Source: Streptomyces fagopyri
GTDB taxonomy: Bacteria > Actinomycetota > Actinomycetes > Streptomycetales > Streptomycetaceae
NCBI RefSeq assembly: GCF_009498275.1
Contig: NZ_CP045643.1
Location: forward strand, 7,316,001-7,380,000
DNA length: 64,000 nt
Direction: 5' to 3'
Every line of letters starts with the position of its first letter. The first letter of the stretch is position 1. Below, piece by piece: positions 1 through 8,879 of the stretch. The translations under genes and the position numbers were made by a program. The notes beneath the pieces are model-generated. The model worked only from the letters and a program-made list of their open reading frames with translations. It was not told the DNA's origin and did not search any database.

Positions 1-1354
1 GGCAGGTGGTCTCGGCGACCATCGGGCGCACCACGGGGGCGTCCAGGAAGTCGGCGAGGGTCTGCATCAGCAGGTTGTTGGAGGTCATGCCGCCGTCGAC
101 CTTGAGGGCCGTGAGCTCGACGCCGGAGTCCTTCGTCATGGCGTCGGTGATCTCGCGGGTCTGCCAGGCCGTGGCCTCCAGGACGGCGCGCGCGATGTGC
201 GCCTTGGTGACGTAGCGGGTCAGGCCGGCGATCACACCGCGGGCGTCGGAGCGCCAGTACGGGGCGAACAGGCCGGAGAAGGCCGGTACGAAGTAGGCGC
301 CGCCGTTGTCCTCCACCGACGACGCGAGCGTCTCGATCTCGGCGGCGGACTTGATCAGGCCCATCTGGTCGCGCATCCACTGCACCAGCGAGCCGGTGAC
401 GGCGATGGAGCCCTCGAGGGCGTACACCGGAGCCTGGTCGCCGATGCGGTAGCCGACGGTGGTCAGCAGGCCCGAGTACGAGTTGATGATCTTGTCGCCG
501 GTGTTCATCAGCATGAACGTGCCGGTGCCGTACGTGGACTTGGCCTCGCCCTCGGAGAAGCAGGTCTGGCCGAACAGGGCCGCCTGCTGGTCGCCGAGCG
601 CGGAGGCGACCGGGATGCCGCCGAGCAGCTCGCCGAGCGGGCCTCCGGTGACCTCGCCGTAGACCTCGGCGGAGGAGCGGATCTCGGGGAGCATCGCCAG
701 CGGGACGCCGATGGACTCGGCGATCTTCTCGTCCCACTCCAGGGTGTGCAGGTTCATCAGCATGGTGCGGGAGGCGTTGGTGACGTCGGTCACGTGGCGG
801 CCGCCGTCGACACCGCCCGTCAGGTTCCAGATGACCCAGGTGTCCATCGTGCCGAAGAGGATGTCCCCGGCCTCGGCGCGCTCGCGCAGGCCCTCGACGT
901 TGTCGAGCAGCCAGCGGGCCTTGGGGCCGGCGAAGTACGACGCGAGCGGCAGGCCGGTCTCGCGGCGGAAGCGGTCCTGGCCGACGTTGCGGCCGAGCTC
1001 GCGGCAGAGCGCGTCGGTGCGGGTGTCCTGCCAGACGATGGCGTTGTGGACGGGTTCGCCGGTGTTCTTGTCCCACAGCAGCGTGGTCTCACGCTGGTTG
1101 GTGATGCCGATCGCCTTGATGTCGTCGCGGGTGATGCCGGCCTTCTCGATGGCCCCGGCCACGACTTCCTGGACGTTGGTCCAGATCTCGGTGGCGTCGT
1201 GTTCGACCCAGCCCGGCTTCGGGAAGATCTGCTCGTGCTCCTTCTGGTCGACGGAGACGATGCGGCCGTCGCGGTCGAAGACGATGCAGCGGGACGAGGT
1301 GGTGCCCTGGTCGATCGCGGCGATGAAGGGGCCGGCGGTGTGTGCGTCGGTCAC
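1..1354 (-). CDS. glpK: Glycerol kinase GlpK, 3' end beyond the window edge
   Basis: ATP-dependent phosphorylation of cytoplasmic glycerol to glycerol-3-phosphate, the committed step of glycerol use. The N-terminus carries the FGGY-kinase phosphate-binding signature ([16 protein letters not shown]), followed by [15 protein letters not shown] and ITNQRETT, all typical of GlpK. About 451 codons are present, and the sequence leaves the window inside the late VAETT segment, so roughly 55-60 C-terminal residues are missing against a usual length near 505-512. The GTG start at 1354 is preceded by AGGAG at good distance. It lies 158 bp downstream of glpF on the same strand, so co-transcription as the gyl operon is likely, with a dehydrogenase gene (glpD) expected outside the window. 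Family assignment is secure. Confidence 0.96.
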   Translation of the reverse strand, partial: MTDAHTAGPFIAAIDQGTTSSRCIVFDRDGRIVSVDQKEHEQIFPKPGWVEHDATEIWTNVQEVVAGAIEKAGITRDDIKAIGITNQRETTLLWDKNTGEPVHNAIVWQDTRTDALCRELGRNVGQDRFRRETGLPLASYFAGPKARWLLDNVEGLRERAEAGDILFGTMDTWVIWNLTGGVDGGRHVTDVTNASRTMLMNLHTLEWDEKIAESIGVPLAMLPEIRSSAEVYGEVTGGPLGELLGGIPVASALGDQQAALFGQTCFSEGEAKSTYGTGTFMLMNTGDKIINSYSGLLTTVGYRIGDQAPVYALEGSIAVTGSLVQWMRDQMGLIKSAAEIETLASSVEDNGGAYFVPAFSGLFAPYWRSDARGVIAGLTRYVTKAHIARAVLEATAWQTREITDAMTKDSGVELTALKVDGGMTSNNLLMQTLADFLDAPVVRPMVAETTC

Positions 1355-1467
1355 GGTGTGCTCCTGAAGGTTCCGAATGAAAGGGCGGTGTCTACGTGTT
1401 TACGTCGCGCGGCGCTGGCGGTGCGGTAAGCGGTGCTTCGGGCGTGCCTCGAGGCGTTCGGCTCTTC

Positions 1468-1505
1468 GGCGGTGCTCCTGGGCGGTGTTCCCGAGCGGTG
1501 CTCCG
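1468..1505. repeat. 13-bp imperfect tandem repeat between glpF and glpK
   Basis: Three head-to-tail copies of about 13 bp with core GCGGTGYTCC sit in the glpF-glpK spacer. No coding potential is evident. It is one of many short GC-rich arrays in the gaps of this window. Confidence 0.6.
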
Positions 1506-1512
1506 GCGATGC

Positions 1513-2298
1513 CTAGGCGAAGGCGACGTTGTAGAGGCCTGCGGCGATCGCGCCGCCGATCAGCGGACCGACGACCGGGACCCAGGCGTAGCTCCAGTCG
1601 GAGCGACCCTTGTTCGGCAGGGGGAGCAGGGCGTGCACGATGCGCGGACCGAGGTCACGGGCGGGGTTGATCGCGTAGCCGGTGGGACCACCGAGGGAGA
1701 GACCGATGGAGACGACCACGAGCGCGGTGATCAGGGCGCCGAGGGGGCCGAGGCCGTTGCCCTTGTCGTTGAGACCCTGGGTGAGGACGGCGAGCACGAG
1801 CACGATGGTGCCGATGATCTCCGTGGCGAGGTTCTGCACCGCGTTGCGGATCTCGGGGCCGGTGGAGAAGATGCCGAGCACCGGGCCGGCGGCCGACTCC
1901 TCGGCCTCGACCGCCTTGGGGGCATTCTCGGCCGCGCCGACGATCTCGGGGTCGGTCAGATGCGCCCGGAACTGGCCGTAGTACACGACCCAGACCAGCG
2001 TGGCACCGATCATGGCGCCCAGCAACTGCCCGCCCCAGTACACCGGCAGGTTGGCCCAGCCGCCGTCCTTGATGGTGAGCGCCAGCGTCACGGCCGGGTT
2101 CAGGTGCGCGCCCGACAGCGGCGCGGAGGTGTAGACGGCCGTGAGGACCGCGAAACCCCAGCCGAAGGCGATGGCGAGCCAGCCGGCGTTACGGGCCTTC
2201 GAGGCCTTCAGCGTGACGGCGGCGCAGACGCCACCACCGAGCAGGATGAGTATGGCGGTACCTATGGTCTCGCCGATGAAGATGTCGGAGCTGGACAC
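1513..2298 (-). CDS. glpF: Glycerol uptake facilitator GlpF (aquaglyceroporin)
   Basis: Inner-membrane MIP channel for passive glycerol entry; GlpK then traps the glycerol as its phosphate. The 261-residue protein has both half-helix signatures, NPAV at about residue 67 and NPARD at about 211. The Asp after the second NPA is characteristic of glycerol facilitators rather than water-selective aquaporins. Hydrophobic segments fit six membrane spans; an acidic Ala/Glu-rich stretch near residues 115-140 is an extra-membrane loop. The GTG start at 2298 follows AAAGGAG at a 6-base spacing. It is the first gene of the operon, with gylR upstream on the same strand and a candidate GylR operator about 125 bp before the start. 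Confidence 0.96.
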   Translation of the reverse strand: MSSSDIFIGETIGTAILILLGGGVCAAVTLKASKARNAGWLAIAFGWGFAVLTAVYTSAPLSGAHLNPAVTLALTIKDGGWANLPVYWGGQLLGAMIGATLVWVVYYGQFRAHLTDPEIVGAAENAPKAVEAEESAAGPVLGIFSTGPEIRNAVQNLATEIIGTIVLVLAVLTQGLNDKGNGLGPLGALITALVVVSIGLSLGGPTGYAINPARDLGPRIVHALLPLPNKGRSDWSYAWVPVVGPLIGGAIAAGLYNVAFA

Positions 2299-2423
2299 CC
2301 GCGACTCCTTTGTCCTTCGTCCAGGAAGCCGAACCCCGGGTCCCTCCGGTGGTTCGCGCCCTCGGGGGTGAGGGCGATGACGGCCGCTGGCACTGCCACA
2401 CCCTAACGCTTTTGTCGTCAGGT

Positions 2424-2440
2424 GTTCGACAATGTCGACC
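2424..2440. promoter_or_regulatory. Candidate GylR operator upstream of glpF
   Basis: GTTCGACAATGTCGACC is a near-palindrome with a single central A. It matches 14 of 17 positions of the palindrome upstream of gylR (3728-3744), and the A-T versus G-C changes in the two arms compensate each other. Such co-variation is expected of two sites bound by one dimeric regulator. Binding by GylR is inferred. Confidence 0.6.
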
Positions 2441-2643
2441 GATGGACGGGAGTCTTGCTCCGGTGTTACCAGCTCGTCAAGGGTTCCGTTATCGAAAACA
2501 CGATCGTTATTGATTGCTGTGAGCTATCGAACGCGGGCCGGGAGCGCATCGCACGCGAACGGGCACGTCGCGTGTGTGAGGGACGCGTTCCGGGAGGGCA
2601 CGGAGCACGCCCCGCGGGGGTGTGAGGCGCGTTCCGGAAGAGA

Positions 2644-2764
2644 GCGCGGGTCACCGTTCCGGCGAGGGGCGCGGGCCCCCGCTCCGGTGGGGCCGCGAGT
2701 CACCGTTCCGGCGAGGGCGCGACCGCTGTTCCGGCGGGGCCACGAGGCGCCCTTCCCGCCGGGG
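2644..2764. repeat. ~24-bp imperfect tandem repeat upstream of glpF, five units
   Basis: Five consecutive units of 23-25 bp, each built around TTCCGGCGAGG or CTCCGGTGGGG preceded by GCGCG or CCGCG. The array occupies much of the 610-bp space between glpF and gylR. No gene is evident in that space; the glpF-proximal part is less GC-rich and is where the operator and presumably the promoter lie. Confidence 0.6.
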
Positions 2765-2908
2765 CGCGGGGCGGGTTTCGCGGGGGACACGCGAAAGGCC
2801 GGTACGTCGGCGACGTACCGGCCTCATGGCTCAGGGGATCGGGCGGGCGCCCGGGAACGCGCGGGTCCCACCGTCCGACGGCTGTCCGCGCACCGCCGCC
2901 GGCGGCCG

Positions 2909-3673
2909 TCAGAACCGCCCGGCCCCCAGGTCCCGCGACACCGCGCGGGCGCAGTCGCGCACCGCCGCGATCAGTTCGGGGCGCAGTTCCCCGTCCTTGC
3001 AGACCCGTTCCACGGCCCCGGTGATGCCCACCGCGCCGACCGGCATGCGCCGTCGGTTGTGGATCGGGGCCGCGACCGAGGCGACGCCCGTCCAGGTCTC
3101 CTCGACGTCGTCCGCGTACCCGCGTGCCCGGGTCAGGTCGAGCACCCCCTCGAACTGCTCCAGCGCGCTGACGGTCCGGGCCGTGAACGCCTTGCGCTCG
3201 GCCTCCAGGACCTCGCTGTGCGCCACCGGGTCGTACGCCGACAGGACCTTGCCGAGCGCCGTGGAGTGGAGCGGCTGCATGGCCCCGACCTCCAGCACCT
3301 GACGACTGTCGTCGGGCCGGAAGACGTGGTGCACGATCAGCACCCCCTGCTGGTGCAGGACCCCCAGGTAGACGCTCTCCCCACTGGAGCGGGCCAGGTC
3401 GTCGGTCCACACCAGCGCCCGTGCCCGCAGTTCGTGCACGTCCAGGTACGTGGTGCCGAGGCGCAGCAGTTCGGCACCGAGCTGGTAGCGCCCGGAGACG
3501 GTGTCCTGTTCGACGAAGCCCTCCTGCTGGAGGGTGCGCAGTATGCCGTGGGCCGTTCCCTTGGCCAGGCCCAGCGACGAGGCGATGTCGGACAGGCCGA
3601 GCTGTCGCTCGCCGCCCGCGAGCAAGCGCAGCATCGCCGCCGCCCGTTCGAGCGACTGGATGTTCCGTGCCAT
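2909..3673 (-). CDS. gylR: GylR, IclR-family regulator of the glycerol operon
   Basis: DNA-binding repressor of the gyl operon, in S. coelicolor induced by glycerol or its phosphate and involved in glucose repression. The 254-residue protein starts MARNIQSLERAAAMLRLL, with the IclR winged helix in about residues 5-65 (LSDIASSLGLAKGTAHGILRTLQQEGF) and an effector domain ending in APIHNRRRMPVGAVGITG and a C-terminal amphipathic stretch. The ATG at 3673 follows GGAGG; a longer reading frame from 3736 would add 21 low-complexity residues without a ribosome site. It is the same strand as glpF/glpK and divergent from metH. A palindrome 55 bp upstream suggests autoregulation. Confidence 0.95.
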   Translation of the reverse strand: MARNIQSLERAAAMLRLLAGGERQLGLSDIASSLGLAKGTAHGILRTLQQEGFVEQDTVSGRYQLGAELLRLGTTYLDVHELRARALVWTDDLARSSGESVYLGVLHQQGVLIVHHVFRPDDSRQVLEVGAMQPLHSTALGKVLSAYDPVAHSEVLEAERKAFTARTVSALEQFEGVLDLTRARGYADDVEETWTGVASVAAPIHNRRRMPVGAVGITGAVERVCKDGELRPELIAAVRDCARAVSRDLGAGRF

Positions 3674-3727
3674 CGCCGTGCTGCCTCCGTTCCCGTTCGG
3701 CCGTCGGCGGGCGCTTGCGCTGCCGCC

Positions 3728-3744
3728 GTTCGGCAATGCCGAAC
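3728..3744. promoter_or_regulatory. Perfect 17-bp palindrome upstream of gylR, candidate GylR operator
   Basis: GTTCGGCAATGCCGAAC is a perfect inverted repeat around a central A, located 55 bp before the gylR start in the gylR-metH divergent space. It shares its core with the site before glpF. Autoregulation by GylR is the simplest reading; an effect on metH cannot be excluded. Confidence 0.6.
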
Positions 3745-3944
3745 ACTACCGTTTGTTGACGAGCTCTCGCTAATACGTGGTCGCAAGGTGTCTCGTCTGT
3801 CTTAACACCCCGGTCGCCTTCGCCACGCGCGTCCGTCCCCTGGACGCCACTGACCCTCCGGTGGTGCTCCGGGCTACCCTGACGGCGTGCGCCTTCCATG
3901 GGAAGCGCAAAGCCGACAGCCGTCGCACTCCAGGGAGCACCTTC

Positions 3945-6900
3945 ATGGCTTCGTTGCCGAACCCGTCCCCTTCGTCCGAGCTCGCCGGGAACCGGACCCG
4001 TATCGACGCACTGCGTGAGGCCCTCGCCGACCGTGTCGTGGTGGCCGACGGCGCGATGGGCACGATGCTGCAGGCGCAGGACCCGACGCTCGAGGACTTC
4101 GAGAACCTCGAAGGCTGCAACGAGATCCTGAACATCACCCGGCCCGACATCGTCCGTTCGGTCCATGAGGCCTACTTCGATGTGGGCGTCGACTGTGTCG
4201 AGACGAACACCTTCGGGGCGAACCACTCGGCCATGGCCGAGTACGACATCGCCGACCGTGTCCACGAACTGTCCGAGGCGGGAGCCCGGATCGCCCGCGG
4301 GGTCGCGGACGACTTCGCCTCCCGCGACGGCCGCCGGCGCTGGGTCCTCGGCTCCATCGGTCCCGGCACGAAGCTGCCGACCCTCGGCCACGTCGCCTAC
4401 GGCACACTGCGCGACGGCTTCCAGGCCAACGCCGAGGGGCTGATCGCGGGCGGCGCCGACGCCCTGATCGTCGAGACCACCCAGGACCTGCTGCAGACCA
4501 AGGCCTCGCTGCTGGGCGCCCGCCGCGCCATGGAGGCGCTCGGACTCGACCTGCCGCTGCTGTGCTCGATGGCGTTCGAGACGACCGGCACCATGCTGCT
4601 CGGCTCCGAGATCGGCGCCGCGCTCACCGCGCTGGAGCCGCTCGGCATCGACATGATCGGCCTGAACTGCTCGACCGGCCCCGCCGAGATGAGCGAACAC
4701 CTGCGCTACCTCACCCGGCACTCCCGTATCCCGCTGCTCTGTATGCCGAACGCCGGTCTGCCGGTCCTGACCAAGGACGGCGCGCACTTCCCGCTCGACC
4801 CCGAGGGCCTGGCCGACGCGCAGGAGAACTTCGTCCGCGACTACGGACTGTCCCTGGTCGGCGGCTGCTGCGGTACGACGCCCGAACACCTGCGGCAGCT
4901 CGTCGAGCGGGTCCGGGGTGTCGAGCCCACCGAACGCCACCCGCAGCCCGAACCCGGCGCCGCGTCGCTCTACCAGACCGTGCCGTTCCGCCAGGACACC
5001 GCGTACATGGCGATCGGTGAGCGCACCAACGCCAACGGGTCGAAGAAGTTCCGTGAGGCGATGCTGGCCGCCCGCTGGGACGACTGCGTGGAGATGGCCC
5101 GCGACCAGATCCGCGAGGGCGCCCACATGCTCGACCTCTGCGTCGACTACGTCGGCCGGGACGGCGTCGCCGACATGGAGGAGCTCGCCGGACGTTTCGC
5201 CACCGCCTCCACGCTGCCCATCGTCCTGGACTCCACCGAGGTCGAGGTCATCCGCGCGGGCCTGGAGAAGCTCGGCGGCCGGGCCGTCATCAACTCCGTC
5301 AACTACGAGGACGGCGACGGTCCCGAGTCGCGCTTCGCGAAGGTGACCGGGCTCGCCCGCGAGCACGGCGCCGCGCTGATCGCGCTGACCATCGACGAGG
5401 AGGGCCAGGCCCGCACCGTCGAGACCAAGGTCGCCATCGCCGAACGGCTGATCGAGGACCTGACGGCGAACTGGGGCATCCACGAGTCGGACATCCTCAT
5501 CGACACCCTGACCTTCACCATCTGCACCGGTCAGGAGGAGTCCCGGAAGGACGGCATCGCGACGATCGAGGCGATCCGCGAGCTGAAGCGGCGCCGCCCC
5601 GACGTCCAGACCACGCTGGGTCTGTCGAACATCTCCTTCGGCCTCAACCCGGCCGCCCGCGTCCTGCTCAACTCGGTCTTCCTCGACGAGTGCGTCAAGG
5701 CGGGCCTCGACTCCGCCATCGTGCACGCGAGCAAGATCCTGCCCATCGCGCGCTTCGACGAGGAGCAGGTCACCACCGCCCTCGACCTCATCCACGACCG
5801 GCGCGCCGAGGGGTACGACCCGCTGCAGAAGCTGATGGCGCTGTTCGAGGGCGCCACCACCAAGTCGCTGAAGGCGGGCAGGGCCGAGGAACTCGCCGCG
5901 CTGCCCCTGGACGAACGGCTCAAGCGGCGCATCATCGACGGCGAGAAGAACGGCCTGGAGGACGACCTCGCCGAGGCCCTCCAGGACCGCCCCGCCCTCG
6001 ACATCGTCAACGAGACGCTGCTCGACGGCATGAAGGTGGTCGGCGAGCTGTTCGGCTCCGGCCAGATGCAACTGCCCTTCGTGCTCCAGTCCGCCGAGGT
6101 CATGAAGTCCGCCGTGGCCTTCCTCGAACCGCACATGGAGAAGTCGGACGCCGAGGGCAAGGGCACCATCGTGCTGGCCACCGTGCGCGGTGACGTCCAC
6201 GACATCGGCAAGAACCTCGTCGACATCATCCTGTCCAACAACGGCTACAACGTCGTCAACCTCGGCATCAAACAGCCGGTCTCCGCGATCCTGGACGCCG
6301 CCGAGGAGCACCGGGCCGACGTCATCGGCATGTCCGGTCTGCTGGTCAAGTCCACGGTGATCATGAAGGAGAACCTGGAGGAGCTCAACCAGCGCGGGCT
6401 GTCCGCCGACTACCCGGTCATCCTCGGAGGCGCGGCCCTGACCAGGGCGTACGTCGAACAGGACCTGTACGAGATCTACGAGGGCGAAGTCCGCTACGCC
6501 CGCGACGCGTTCGAGGGCCTGCGTCTGATGGACGCGCTGATCGGGGTCAAGCGGGGCGTGCCCGGGGCCGTGCTGCCGGAACTGAAGCAGCGCCGGGTGC
6601 GGGCCGCAGCCGCGCCGGCGGTGGTCGAGGAGCGCCCGGAGGAGGGGCACATCCGCTCCGACGTCGCCGTCGACAACCCCGTGCCCGCTCCGCCGTTCTG
6701 GGGCACCCGTGTCATCAAGGGCATCCAGCTCAAGGAGTACGCGTCCTGGCTGGACGAGGGCGCGCTGTTCAAGGGCCAGTGGGGTCTGAAGCAGGCCCGT
6801 ACGGGCGAGGGGCCGACCTACGAGGAGCTCGTCGAGACCGAGGGCCGGCCGCGGCTGCGCGGGCTGCTGGACAAGCTCCAGACCGACAACCTGCTCGAAG

Positions 6901-7475
6901 CGGCCGTCGTCTACGGCTACTTCCCGTGCGTGTCCAAGGACGACGACCTGATCCTGCTGGACGAACAGGGCAACGAGCGCACCCGCTTCACCTTCCCGCG
7001 CCAGCGCCGTGGACGGCGGCTGTGCCTGGCCGACTTCTTCCGTCCCGAGGAGTCCGGCGAGACGGATGTCGTCGGCCTCCAGGTCGTCACCGTCGGCTCC
7101 CGGATCGGCGAGGAGACGGCCAAGCTCTTCGAGTCCAACTCCTACCGCGACTACCTCGAACTACACGGCCTGTCGGTGCAGTTGGCGGAAGCGCTGGCGG
7201 AGTACTGGCACGCCCGCGTCCGTTCGGAGCTCGGTTTCGCGGGGGAGGACCCCGCGGTCGTCGAGGACATGTTCGCCCTCAAGTACCGCGGCGCCCGCTT
7301 CTCCCTCGGCTACGGCGCCTGCCCCGACCTGGAGGACCGCGCGAAGATCGCCGAGCTCCTGGAGCCCGAGCGCATCGGTGTCCACCTCTCCGAGGAGTTC
7401 CAGCTGCACCCCGAGCAGTCCACGGACGCCATCGTGATCCACCATCCGGAGGCGAAGTACTTCAACGCGCGCTAG
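3945..7475 (+). CDS. metH: Cobalamin-dependent methionine synthase MetH
   Basis: Transfers the methyl group of 5-methyltetrahydrofolate through methylcobalamin to homocysteine, giving methionine in the cytoplasm. The 1,176 residues hold all four modules: homocysteine-binding barrel with the zinc-binding GGCC near residue 306, pteridine-binding barrel from the QDTAYMAIGERTN region, cobalamin-binding cap and Rossmann domain with DVHDIGKN near 750 (the lower axial His lies here), and the C-terminal AdoMet reactivation domain (RYSLGY-type segment ARFSLGYGACPD). The ATG at 3945 follows GGGAG; an in-frame extension upstream lacks a ribosome site. Divergent from gylR. No complete cobalamin riboswitch is visible in the leader. 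Confidence 0.97.
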   Translation: MASLPNPSPSSELAGNRTRIDALREALADRVVVADGAMGTMLQAQDPTLEDFENLEGCNEILNITRPDIVRSVHEAYFDVGVDCVETNTFGANHSAMAEYDIADRVHELSEAGARIARGVADDFASRDGRRRWVLGSIGPGTKLPTLGHVAYGTLRDGFQANAEGLIAGGADALIVETTQDLLQTKASLLGARRAMEALGLDLPLLCSMAFETTGTMLLGSEIGAALTALEPLGIDMIGLNCSTGPAEMSEHLRYLTRHSRIPLLCMPNAGLPVLTKDGAHFPLDPEGLADAQENFVRDYGLSLVGGCCGTTPEHLRQLVERVRGVEPTERHPQPEPGAASLYQTVPFRQDTAYMAIGERTNANGSKKFREAMLAARWDDCVEMARDQIREGAHMLDLCVDYVGRDGVADMEELAGRFATASTLPIVLDSTEVEVIRAGLEKLGGRAVINSVNYEDGDGPESRFAKVTGLAREHGAALIALTIDEEGQARTVETKVAIAERLIEDLTANWGIHESDILIDTLTFTICTGQEESRKDGIATIEAIRELKRRRPDVQTTLGLSNISFGLNPAARVLLNSVFLDECVKAGLDSAIVHASKILPIARFDEEQVTTALDLIHDRRAEGYDPLQKLMALFEGATTKSLKAGRAEELAALPLDERLKRRIIDGEKNGLEDDLAEALQDRPALDIVNETLLDGMKVVGELFGSGQMQLPFVLQSAEVMKSAVAFLEPHMEKSDAEGKGTIVLATVRGDVHDIGKNLVDIILSNNGYNVVNLGIKQPVSAILDAAEEHRADVIGMSGLLVKSTVIMKENLEELNQRGLSADYPVILGGAALTRAYVEQDLYEIYEGEVRYARDAFEGLRLMDALIGVKRGVPGAVLPELKQRRVRAAAAPAVVEERPEEGHIRSDVAVDNPVPAPPFWGTRVIKGIQLKEYASWLDEGALFKGQWGLKQARTGEGPTYEELVETEGRPRLRGLLDKLQTDNLLEAAVVYGYFPCVSKDDDLILLDEQGNERTRFTFPRQRRGRRLCLADFFRPEESGETDVVGLQVVTVGSRIGEETAKLFESNSYRDYLELHGLSVQLAEALAEYWHARVRSELGFAGEDPAVVEDMFALKYRGARFSLGYGACPDLEDRAKIAELLEPERIGVHLSEEFQLHPEQSTDAIVIHHPEAKYFNAR

Positions 7476-7496
7476 CGCCGTCACGGACGGTGTCCG

Positions 7497-7558
7497 CCCG
7501 CTCGGGCGGAACCACGCCCCCGCTCGGGCTGAGCCATGCCCCGCTCGGCCCCTGCGCG
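7497..7558. repeat. 22-bp tandem repeat downstream of metH
   Basis: Two near-identical 22-bp units beginning CCCGCTCGGGC and a third partial unit, starting 21 bp after the metH stop. The self-complementary CCCGCTCGGG inside each unit could also form small hairpins, so a role at the transcript end is possible. Confidence 0.55.
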
Positions 7559-7731
7559 CCGTCTGTCCGGAGGGAACCGCCGGCCGGACCCCGGCCGCGC
7601 CACGCGCCGCGGGGGTGTCGAGAGGCACTCTGGCCACGGGAGACGTACACTGGTCGGTCCACCGCAGGCCGGTCGCCCCTTGCTCCTCGAAGGGTGACCG
7701 GCCTGATCGTCCCCCAAGGAGGTGCGCCAGG

Positions 7732-8433
7732 ATGACCAGCACGGTCCCCGCGCTCGGCACCCGTACGGCCGAAGGTTCCGCACTGCAAGCCGTACTCCTC
7801 GACATGGACGGCACCCTGGTGGACACCGAGGGCTTCTGGTGGGACGTCGAGGTCGAGATCTTCAGGACCCTCGGGCACACCCTCGACGACTCCTGGCGCC
7901 AGGTGGTCGTCGGCGGCCCGATGAGCCGCAGCGCCAACTTCCTGATCGAGGCCACCGGGGCCGACATCACCTTCGACGAGCTCTCGGTGCTGCTGAACGA
8001 CGGCTTCGAGCGCCGTATCGGCGTGGCCCTGCCGCTGATGCCCGGCGCGTCCCGGCTCCTCGCGGAGCTCGCGGCGCACAAGATCCCCACCGCCCTCGTC
8101 TCCGCCTCGCACCGGCGCATCATCGACCGGATCCTGGCCTCGCTTGGACCCCAGTACTTCGCGCTGACCGTCGCGGGCGACGAGGTGGAGCGGACGAAGC
8201 CGTTCCCCGACCCGTATCTGCTGGCGGCCGCCGGCCTCGGCGCGGATCCGGCCCGATGCGCGGTCATCGAGGACACCGCCACCGGCGTCGCGGCCGCGGA
8301 GGCGGCGGGCTGCCAGGTGGTGGCCGTGCCCTCGGTCGCGCCCATCGCCGCCGCGGCCCGGCGCACGGTCGTGACCTCGCTGGAAGAGGTCGACCTGGCC
8401 TTTCTGCGCGGCCTGATGACGGAAATGCGCTAG
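7732..8433 (+). CDS. HAD-superfamily phosphatase, beta-phosphoglucomutase-like
   Basis: A 233-residue cytoplasmic haloacid-dehalogenase hydrolase acting on a small phosphorylated substrate that cannot be named from sequence. Motif I is LLDMDGTLVDTE with the nucleophile at about D24 and the acid/base two residues later; motif II is the Ser in ALVSASHRR; motif III is the Lys in RTKPFPDPY; motif IV is VIEDTATG. The helical cap between motifs I and II is of the small alpha-helical (C1) type. The ATG at 7732 follows a strong AAGGAGGT. It lies 256 bp downstream of metH and probably has its own promoter. Confidence 0.88.
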   Translation: MTSTVPALGTRTAEGSALQAVLLDMDGTLVDTEGFWWDVEVEIFRTLGHTLDDSWRQVVVGGPMSRSANFLIEATGADITFDELSVLLNDGFERRIGVALPLMPGASRLLAELAAHKIPTALVSASHRRIIDRILASLGPQYFALTVAGDEVERTKPFPDPYLLAAAGLGADPARCAVIEDTATGVAAAEAAGCQVVAVPSVAPIAAAARRTVVTSLEEVDLAFLRGLMTEMR

Positions 8434-8879
8434 GCGTTCACCCAGCGTGCGTATCCGAATGCTCGGATTGCCGTGGGGTGTCCGCGGGTAGGCGGAACGA
8501 AGCCGCCGCGGGTATTTCGATCTGCGGGCGGATGGCCGAATTCCGGTACGCGCGGGCGAAGTTGACCATGTGATGTTCGTCACATGACAGAGGGTCGACA
8601 GGGAACGCGCCGTGTGCCGTTGTCCCCTTTTCGGACGTGATCGGGACGTCCTTGTGTCCCGATTGGTGGAACGCTGCACGAATCCTTCCGCTGTCGGGTT
8701 ATCGGTGTGTCCACGCCCGGTTTCGCAGCGTGATGGGAACTCAACTCCGGCCCCTGCGGGGTGTCCTGGCAGTGCGGACTAATGTCATCGCGAGAACCTC
8801 GCCATAACCCCCGTGACTCGCCGGCACCACCCCTTGTATGGCGTGTACACGGACACGACAGCTCTGGAGAAACTCGAGC
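8434..8879. other. Intergenic region upstream of the tandem binding proteins
   Basis: 446 bp without a convincing gene. Its first half contains a Crp-like palindrome (8567-8586). The second half leads to the ribosome site GGAGA before 8880 and contains the small palindrome GTGTACAC. I could not pick one promoter with confidence. Confidence 0.5.
8567..8586. promoter_or_regulatory. Crp-like palindromic site
   Basis: CATGTGA-N6-TCACATG is a perfect inverted repeat that contains the full TGTGA-N6-TCACA pattern of cAMP-receptor proteins and also fits the pattern GTG-N6-GNCAC reported for Streptomyces Crp. It lies 134 bp after the HAD hydrolase stop and 294 bp before the first binding-protein gene. 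Binding is inferred. Confidence 0.55.

Noticed and set aside
3846..3852. GCCACTG in the metH leader, reminiscent of a conserved element of cobalamin riboswitches
   Set aside because: The B12 box (AGCCAGGAGACC-like) and the GGGAA/CCCGC elements that must accompany it are absent.
3843..3856. GGTCAGTGGC on the minus strand as another PafBC site
   Set aside because: The leading TGTC is lost and no TANGNT-like hexamer is found at the required spacing.
2700..6650. 1,316-codon open frame antisense to metH, and similar long antisense frames at 8580-12161, 17888-21622, 39818-43963 and 57823-60546
   Set aside because: They lie opposite well-identified genes, show low-complexity Arg/Gly/Val/Asp-rich composition, and no family motifs. 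Very high GC removes stop codons on the opposite strand.
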